Shown: piece after piece, positions 29,831 to 34,638 of the stretch | Layout: every line of letters begins with the position of its first letter | How positions within the stretch are numbered: the stretch's first letter is position 1 | IMG/VR virus record: IMGVR_UViG_3300032323_000409 | Span: 1-34,638 of that record | From: a virus | Strand: one strand, 5' to 3' | Length of the DNA: 34,638 bases | The notes under the pieces: model-generated | What the model saw: the letters and a program-made list of their open reading frames with translations, nothing else | What the model was told of the DNA's origin: nothing | Databases searched by the model: none | Translations under genes and position numbers: made by a program

Positions 29831-30880
29831 ATGGGTGGTGGTGGATTTTTAGGATTAGGGCCTGCTCCAAGAGCGCCTGCGCCCCCTGATTATGCGGGTG
29901 CAGCTAGGGAAACAGCAGCAGGCAACTTAGAAGCTGCTAGAGCAGCCGCAGCAGCTAATCGTGTAAATCAAGTTACTCCTTATGGAAACCTTGACTACAC
30001 CGTTAGTGGTTTTGACCCATACGGCAACCCTACTTGGACTGCTACGACAAGCCTTTCTGATGTTGGACAACAGCTTTTAAACAATCAAAACGCTGCAAGT
30101 TTAGGTCTTGGAAGCACAATTAACGCTGCTTTAGGCCGTGTCCAAAGCACAATGGGTGAAGAATTTAACCCAAATCTGCCATCTACAGGATTTAACCCAG
30201 GTCAGTCCTATCAAGATGCGTATATGCAGCGACTTGCTCCTCAAATTGAGCAAAGCCGTGAATCTATGCAGGCACGATTAGCTAATCAAGGGGTAGAGCC
30301 AGGTACGCAAGCTTATGAAAATGCTATGCGCCAACAAGCACAGCGTGAAAACGACCTGCTTTTGGGTGCTACAACACAAGGTTTTGGTGTTGGTTCACAA
30401 GCAAATCAACAGGCATTTAACCAAGCAATGACCAAATACAATATGCCACTTAATACTTTAAGTGCATTGCGTAGTGGTTCACAGGTTCAAAACCCATCTT
30501 TTGTAAACTCTGCCCAACAAGCTACAACAAGTGGCCCTGATTTATTAAGTGCAGCGCAAATGGGCTATAACGCTCAAATGGGTGACTTTAATGCAAGGCA
30601 AGCTGCTCAACAGAGTTTTAACCAAGGTCTAATGGGTCTTGCAGGTGCAGGCATTATGGCTTCTGACATTCGCATGAAAGAAAACATTAAGCAAATTCAT
30701 TGGTTGCCTAATGGACTGCCGGTTTATGAATTTGAGTACAAGCCTGAATTTAAAGACATTGCAGGTCATGGTAAGTTTGTTGGTGTTATGGCTCAAGAAG
30801 TTGAGTTGGTGCAACCTGAAGCAGTTATTACCAATGCAGACGGTTACAAAATGGTTAATTATGGAGTCCTAAATGGATAA
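29831..30880 (+). CDS. Internal virion/ejection-type protein with compact C-terminal S74 domain
   Basis: The product is 349 aa. The N-terminus MGGGGFLGLGPAPRAPAPPD and Ala/Gln-rich helices (AARETAAGNLEAARAAAAAN, QAYENAMRQQAQRENDLLLG) are typical of ejection proteins. The last 72 residues are an S74-type chaperone: SDIRMKENI with Ser278 and Lys283, GKFVGVMAQEVE, then a short end lacking the usual coiled-coil helix. The combination of a non-fibre body and a fibre autochaperone is odd. AGGAGA precedes the ATG. It overlaps the next gene by 8 nt. Confidence 0.78.
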   Translation: MGGGGFLGLGPAPRAPAPPDYAGAARETAAGNLEAARAAAAANRVNQVTPYGNLDYTVSGFDPYGNPTWTATTSLSDVGQQLLNNQNAASLGLGSTINAALGRVQSTMGEEFNPNLPSTGFNPGQSYQDAYMQRLAPQIEQSRESMQARLANQGVEPGTQAYENAMRQQAQRENDLLLGATTQGFGVGSQANQQAFNQAMTKYNMPLNTLSALRSGSQVQNPSFVNSAQQATTSGPDLLSAAQMGYNAQMGDFNARQAAQQSFNQGLMGLAGAGIMASDIRMKENIKQIHWLPNGLPVYEFEYKPEFKDIAGHGKFVGVMAQEVELVQPEAVITNADGYKMVNYGVLNG

Positions 30881-31235
30881 CAATTACTTCACTACTGTAA
30901 ACCCATACTTTACACAACAAGACCAAGGTCTAACTCCTGTTTTTCAAAACATTGCACAGCAACAAGCAATGCAAAATATGGCAATGCAACAAGGTCAAGG
31001 ATTAACCGAAGCTGCTGGTCAAACAGGTCAAAGCGGTGGCATGAATCCAATGGCTATGGCAGCAATGTTGCGAAAGAAGCCAGGTCAAGCAGATATTAAT
31101 GCTAAAGATGCAAAAATGGGTGGTTTAAGCACATATAACCCATTTACCCAATACAGTATTTCACAACAATATGGAACTGACCCTTTTTCAGAATCAAGCA
31201 GAATGATTGCTGCTCAAGAACGAGGATTTAGATAA
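30873..31235 (+). CDS. Gln/Met-rich internal virion protein candidate, 120 aa
   Basis: MDNNYFTTVNPYFTQQDQGL, then QNIAQQQAMQNMAMQQGQGL, GMNPMAMAAMLRKK and YGTDPFSESSRMIAAQERGF. It is low complexity in Gln and Met and probably helical or disordered, like small core proteins ejected into the host. It lies between two internal-protein candidates with overlaps or 1-nt spacing. No enzymatic motif is visible. Confidence 0.68.
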   Translation: MDNNYFTTVNPYFTQQDQGLTPVFQNIAQQQAMQNMAMQQGQGLTEAAGQTGQSGGMNPMAMAAMLRKKPGQADINAKDAKMGGLSTYNPFTQYSISQQYGTDPFSESSRMIAAQERGFR

Positions 31236-31236
31236 T

Positions 31237-32394
31237 ATGGTTGCCCAAAATATGTCCCCAGAAGATTACGCTCAACAACAAGCGTTAAATCGTCAACAGC
31301 AATTAGCTGCAATGCTAATGCAACAAGGTACGCAATTACCACAAGGTCAAATGGTTAGTGGTCGTTTTGTGCCGACTTCATTCTTTCAAAACCTTGTACC
31401 CCTTGCAAACATTGCGGCATCTAAGTATATAGGTCAAAAAGCAGATACCGAACAATCTAAGTTAGCTGAAAGAATCCGTACTGCAAGAAGCGAAAAAGAA
31501 AAAGCTATTACCAATCTGATTGCTGGTACACCTGACCAAGTTACTGAAATGGCAGGGCCTTTTGGTCAAGGCGTTGGCAGGGGTGGCGCTAATGTGCCTA
31601 TGCCGGTAGCTGTACAGCCTGGTACTAAACCTGATTTAGCAGCAGCATTAAGAGAAATTGGTACTAATAACCCTTATGGCGTTGGTACAGAATACAAATC
31701 GGCTATTTTAAGCAATATGATGCCTAAAACTCCTGATGCAGTTGCTCAATACAAGTTTGCACAAAGTCCTGAAGGCGGTGGTTTTAAAGGCTCGTTTAAT
31801 GATTTCCAGAATCAACTGACTCCTTACCAAAGACAGTCATTGGCTATTCAAGCTGGAAACCAAGCTCAACAAAAAATACCAATGGGTTATCGCATGACTG
31901 CAGATGGAAAAGGTTTAGAGCCTATTCCTGGTGGCCCAGCAGACCAAAAAGCTCAAACAGTTAATGCTGGTAGAGAAACAGTAGACACCTTAATTGCTGG
32001 ATTAAAAGACCAATATGGCATCCTTAAAAAAGGTGGCGGTATTACAAGCACAGAAAATACCTTTATGAATGTGCCTGCTTTCCTATCTTCTACTGCAGCA
32101 GGTCAAGCCACAGGAAAACTGTTTGGTACACAGAATCAATCGGCTCGTAACACTATTATTCAATCTCGCCCATTGCTATTGGCGGCTATTAAGAACGCTA
32201 CTGGTATGTCTGCTAAACAGATGGACTCCAATGTGGAATTGAAGATGTACTTAGATGCTGCAACAAACCCATCGTTAGACTTCGAGGCTAACATGGCTGC
32301 ATTGAATCAATTAGAGGCTTTATATGGCCTTAGCGGTACTGCTGGAGCTACTCCTAGTGGTGGTGCGCCTATGGGTGGCTGGAGAATTAAATAA
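31237..32394 (+). CDS. Internal virion (ejection) protein candidate, 385 aa
   Basis: ATG 31237 follows the previous stop by 1 nt with GAGGA about 12 nt upstream; the ten codons further upstream lie in the overlapping gene. MVAQNMSPEDYAQQQALNRQ, LAERIRTARSEKEKAITNLI and AQYKFAQSPEGGGFKGSFND show mostly helical, polar sequence with no TM segment. Residues about 255-370 (TVDTLIAGLKDQYGILKKGG, AAIKNATGMSAKQMDSNVEL) look like one folded helical domain. Position suggests a DNA-ejection role; no family is certain. Confidence 0.7.
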   Translation: MVAQNMSPEDYAQQQALNRQQQLAAMLMQQGTQLPQGQMVSGRFVPTSFFQNLVPLANIAASKYIGQKADTEQSKLAERIRTARSEKEKAITNLIAGTPDQVTEMAGPFGQGVGRGGANVPMPVAVQPGTKPDLAAALREIGTNNPYGVGTEYKSAILSNMMPKTPDAVAQYKFAQSPEGGGFKGSFNDFQNQLTPYQRQSLAIQAGNQAQQKIPMGYRMTADGKGLEPIPGGPADQKAQTVNAGRETVDTLIAGLKDQYGILKKGGGITSTENTFMNVPAFLSSTAAGQATGKLFGTQNQSARNTIIQSRPLLLAAIKNATGMSAKQMDSNVELKMYLDAATNPSLDFEANMAALNQLEALYGLSGTAGATPSGGAPMGGWRIK

Positions 32395-33914
32395 TGGCTG
32401 AAAAAGAATATACAGTCGTTGCTCCTGATGGCAAAGAAATAACCCTTATTGGGCCAGTTGGTGCTTCTCAAGCTGATGTTATTGCACAAGCTCAAAGACT
32501 GTATCAGCCTAATAAACCGGCTGCATTTACGCCTACTGCTCAAAATCGTGGCAATATTATTAATACTGATGTCCCTACAGTTGTTGGCTCACAACCTAAT
32601 GCTGTAAATCCACAACCACCTGCTAGACCCGTTAGCATGATGGATAGGGTTAAAGCTATATATGAAGTGCCTACTGCTGTTGTAGCAGGTGCAGCAGCTC
32701 CCTTTCTTGGAGTTGGCGCTGGTATTGCAGAAAACCTTATGCAAGGCACTAGAAAGCGTGTTGATAGCCCTGAGTTTGCACAACGATTCCAATATCAACC
32801 CACTAGCCCTGTAAGCCAAAATGTTTTGGAAGGTTTAGGTAGTGCATTAGAAGCCTCTAAATTACCCCCATTTTTAGGCAGTATTGGCGCTATTCCTTCT
32901 GCTATACAAAAAGCACCAAATGTTCGCCCTGTTATTCAAGAATCAGTAATGCCTGCTGCTAGAAACATGGCTAGCGCATTGCGTAGTGAAGGTCAAATGA
33001 TTCAACAAGCAGCACAACCCGTTACAAGCAGGGTTTCACAAGCTGTAGAACCTGTTGCTAATCAAATGGCAAGCGCTTTGCGTAAAAAGCCTACTCTTGT
33101 TGAGACTGCTCCTACTTCTGCTGCTTTGGCTGAAGAATCAACCAGGTACTTTAATAAAGCCAAACAATCTGGAGTTGAATTAAACCCTGAGTATTTTGGC
33201 AACATGATGGTAAGTATTGGTGGTGATTTAAGAGAACTAGGATATGACCCTAGAACTATGCCTAAAGTAGCCGCAGCTTTAGACCAGTTGCAAAACAAAG
33301 ATATTCCTAAAGATTTCCAAGAGTTAAGCGTTTTAAGAAGATTCATTAGAAATGCACAACGCAGTAAAGAGCCGGATGAGAAGATGGTTGCTACTCGTTT
33401 AAAGAATGAATTTGACGATTACATTGCTAATATGCCTGATTCTTCCATTATTGGCGGAAATAAAGAAGGTTTATCTGATTGGAAAAAAGGTAGAGATATT
33501 TATGCCAAATTAAGTAAATCTGAGGTGTTTGAGGATATGCTTGATAAGGCTGAAATTAGAGACTCTAAACTCAGTACAGAACAATACCTACACAACAAAC
33601 TGTTGCAGTTATCTGAGGATGACAGGCGTATGCGCTTGTTTACTCCTGAAGAACAAGAAGCCATTAGAAGCGCTGCCAAAGGTACTGGTATGCAAAACTT
33701 CTTAGCTGCTGCTGGTAAATACAATTTGCGAAATATTAGTGCTACCACAATGGGTTCTTTACTAGGATTGGGTTTAGCTGGCCCTGTTGGAGCTATTGTT
33801 GCTCCTGTTGTTGGCGGTATTGCTAAATACAAGGCCACTAAAATCAGAAAAGGTGATGTAGAAAACCTTGCAGCAATGGTCAGAGCAGGAAAAAAAGGAG
33901 CAGAAAATGAGTAG
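32394..33914 (+). CDS. Internal virion (ejection) protein with membrane-active C-terminal region, 506 aa
   Basis: EYTVVAPDGKEITLIGPVGA (about residues 5-24), then SQADVIAQAQRLYQ, is a small phage module usually at the start of internal virion proteins. A Pro/Ala-rich linker and helices follow (VPTAVVAGAAAPFLGVGAGI near 90 is hydrophobic). Near the C-terminus GSLLGLGLAGPVGAIVAPVV (about 450-475) is a TM-like stretch, followed by a basic tail. Such proteins are ejected with DNA and line a channel across the envelope. It starts by TAATG overlap. Confidence 0.72.
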   Translation: MAEKEYTVVAPDGKEITLIGPVGASQADVIAQAQRLYQPNKPAAFTPTAQNRGNIINTDVPTVVGSQPNAVNPQPPARPVSMMDRVKAIYEVPTAVVAGAAAPFLGVGAGIAENLMQGTRKRVDSPEFAQRFQYQPTSPVSQNVLEGLGSALEASKLPPFLGSIGAIPSAIQKAPNVRPVIQESVMPAARNMASALRSEGQMIQQAAQPVTSRVSQAVEPVANQMASALRKKPTLVETAPTSAALAEESTRYFNKAKQSGVELNPEYFGNMMVSIGGDLRELGYDPRTMPKVAAALDQLQNKDIPKDFQELSVLRRFIRNAQRSKEPDEKMVATRLKNEFDDYIANMPDSSIIGGNKEGLSDWKKGRDIYAKLSKSEVFEDMLDKAEIRDSKLSTEQYLHNKLLQLSEDDRRMRLFTPEEQEAIRSAAKGTGMQNFLAAAGKYNLRNISATTMGSLLGLGLAGPVGAIVAPVVGGIAKYKATKIRKGDVENLAAMVRAGKKGAENE

Positions 33915-34482
33915 AAACGGGTCGGGTACATATAGCCTACCTGCTGGCAATCCAGTAGTAACAGGCACAAGTATTAGCTCTACATGGGCTAATAACACCC
34001 TTACAGACATTGCAACTGCCCTAACAGGTTCTTTAGCTGCTGACGGTCAAACTACCGCAACAGGCGCTTTAAAGATGGGTAGCCAAAAGATTACAGGAAT
34101 GGCTGCCGGTAGCGTATCTGGAGACGCAGTTGAGTTTGCTCAATTTACTGCTGCTTTTGTAAACCCTAGCTTTACAGGCACAGGCTTTATGCTGATTCCA
34201 AAAGGAACAACAGCACAAAGACCAGTAAGCCCAGTAAACGGTGAGATGCGTTACAACACCGATACTAACCAATTTGAAGGCTACCAAGGTGGTGCATGGG
34301 GTCAATTAGGCGGTGGTGCTACAGGTGGTGGCGGGGACGAAGTTTTTTTAGAAAACGGTGTTACTGTTACAACTTCTTATACACTAACAACTAACAAAAA
34401 TGCACTATCTGTTGGGCCAATTCTTGTAAACTCAGGGGCAACGGTAACAATTCCTTCAACTCAAAGGTGGGTCATATTATGA
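33907..34482 (+). CDS. Tail fibre protein, 191 aa
   Basis: ATG 33907 follows AAGGAG and overlaps the upstream gene by 8 nt; the longer frame would extend into that gene. MSRNGSGTYSLPAGNPVVTG, then SISSTWANNTLTDIATAL and MGSQKITGMAAGSVSGDAVE, are classic fibre/collar attachment sequences. RPVSPVNGEMRYNTDTNQFE is the fibre RYNTD-type motif. The last ~45 residues (about 147-191) match the end of the 834-aa fibre. It probably sits at the base of the fibre set and connects to the hub. The stop overlaps the next fibre start (ATGA). Confidence 0.85.
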   Translation: MSRNGSGTYSLPAGNPVVTGTSISSTWANNTLTDIATALTGSLAADGQTTATGALKMGSQKITGMAAGSVSGDAVEFAQFTAAFVNPSFTGTGFMLIPKGTTAQRPVSPVNGEMRYNTDTNQFEGYQGGAWGQLGGGATGGGGDEVFLENGVTVTTSYTLTTNKNALSVGPILVNSGATVTIPSTQRWVIL

Positions 34483-34638
34483 GCCTAGTCTTACAATCAT
34501 CGGGTGGCGGCCAAATAACCATCCAAGAACCTGCAACTGCTAGTAACTTTACGCAGACATTACCTGCTGCTACTGGTGAAGTCGTAGTTACTGGGGCTAA
34601 TAGCGCAATAGTTAGCGGTTCTGCCGTAGCTTCTACAA
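34479..34638 (+). CDS. Tail fibre-like protein, 5' part of the gene split by the window junction
   Basis: ATG 34479 with AAAGGTGGG upstream overlaps the previous stop (ATGA at 34479-34482). It opens MSLVLQSSGGGQITIQEPAT and stays open to the window end. Because bases 34516-34638 repeat 1-123, the frame continues into 1-557 in phase to give about 197 aa (37 nt before the repeat plus 557 nt). The QTLPAATGEVVVTG segment encoded inside the repeat is a common fibre N-terminal feature. See the entry at 1-557. Confidence 0.85.
   Translation, partial: MSLVLQSSGGGQITIQEPATASNFTQTLPAATGEVVVTGANSAIVSGSAVAST
34516..34638. repeat. Terminal direct repeat, right copy
   Basis: Identical to bases 1-123 with no mismatch seen. 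It marks where the circle was opened. Confidence 0.95.

Overview
The window is a complete genome of a small short-tailed (podovirus-like) bacteriophage. The first 123 bases (1-123) are repeated exactly at the end (34516-34638), so the sequence closes into a circle of 34515 bp, and one tail-fibre gene is cut by the arbitrary break (34479 through the junction to 557). No integrase, excisionase, transposase, DNA polymerase, RNA polymerase, reverse transcriptase or tRNA gene was recognised. The head-tail gene set has a portal, an HK97-like capsid, a scaffold, a small connector and a P22-gp10-like hub, with no tape measure or tail tube, which points to a short tail. The moderate GC content and the style of the fibre proteins resemble uncultured freshwater phages of Gram-negative hosts. 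A betaproteobacterial host is only a guess.

Layout. (1) The late operon runs on + from 15168 through the junction to 4340. It encodes small and large terminase, portal, a large fibre, a coiled-coil protein, a TPR-type glycosyltransferase, a zinc-ribbon protein, scaffold, capsid, a decoration candidate, connector, hub, a GNAT-like protein, four internal (ejection) protein candidates, a fibre cassette of six genes, and a lysis cassette (two membrane/coiled-coil proteins, a 3-TM holin, a GH19 endolysin). (2) A minus-strand replication operon (7129 to 4427) encodes a Cro-like regulator, a DUF1376 initiator-like protein, a short unknown protein, a DnaB-type helicase and two small unknown proteins. 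It meets the late operon tail to tail in a 94-nt nested inverted repeat. (3) A plus-strand early operon (7290-11423) is rich in recombination genes: a DUF1071 annealing protein, a YqaJ exonuclease, a small protein with an SSB-like acidic tip, a PD-(D/E)XK nuclease, a Ref-like HNH nuclease and RusA. It also has a secreted protein and tiny membrane peptides, and ends in a clear terminator. (4) A Dps/ferritin-like gene follows, facing a lone minus-strand methyltransferase. (5) A cassette of four small, strongly basic proteins (12845-13696). (6) A minus-strand set (15005 to 13725) encodes a 199-aa unknown protein, a 29-aa membrane peptide, an 88-aa unknown protein and a 57-aa helix-turn-helix protein, with two hairpins between the last two.

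Working model: the divergent regions 7130-7289 and 15006-15167 separate early and late transcription, and the two small HTH proteins are the candidate switches. Replication would rely on the phage helicase and initiator plus host polymerase, and the recombination set would make or process concatemers for the terminase. The glycosyltransferase inside the head cluster, the structured element at 4337-4430, the micropeptides and the SSB-like protein are the least explained parts.
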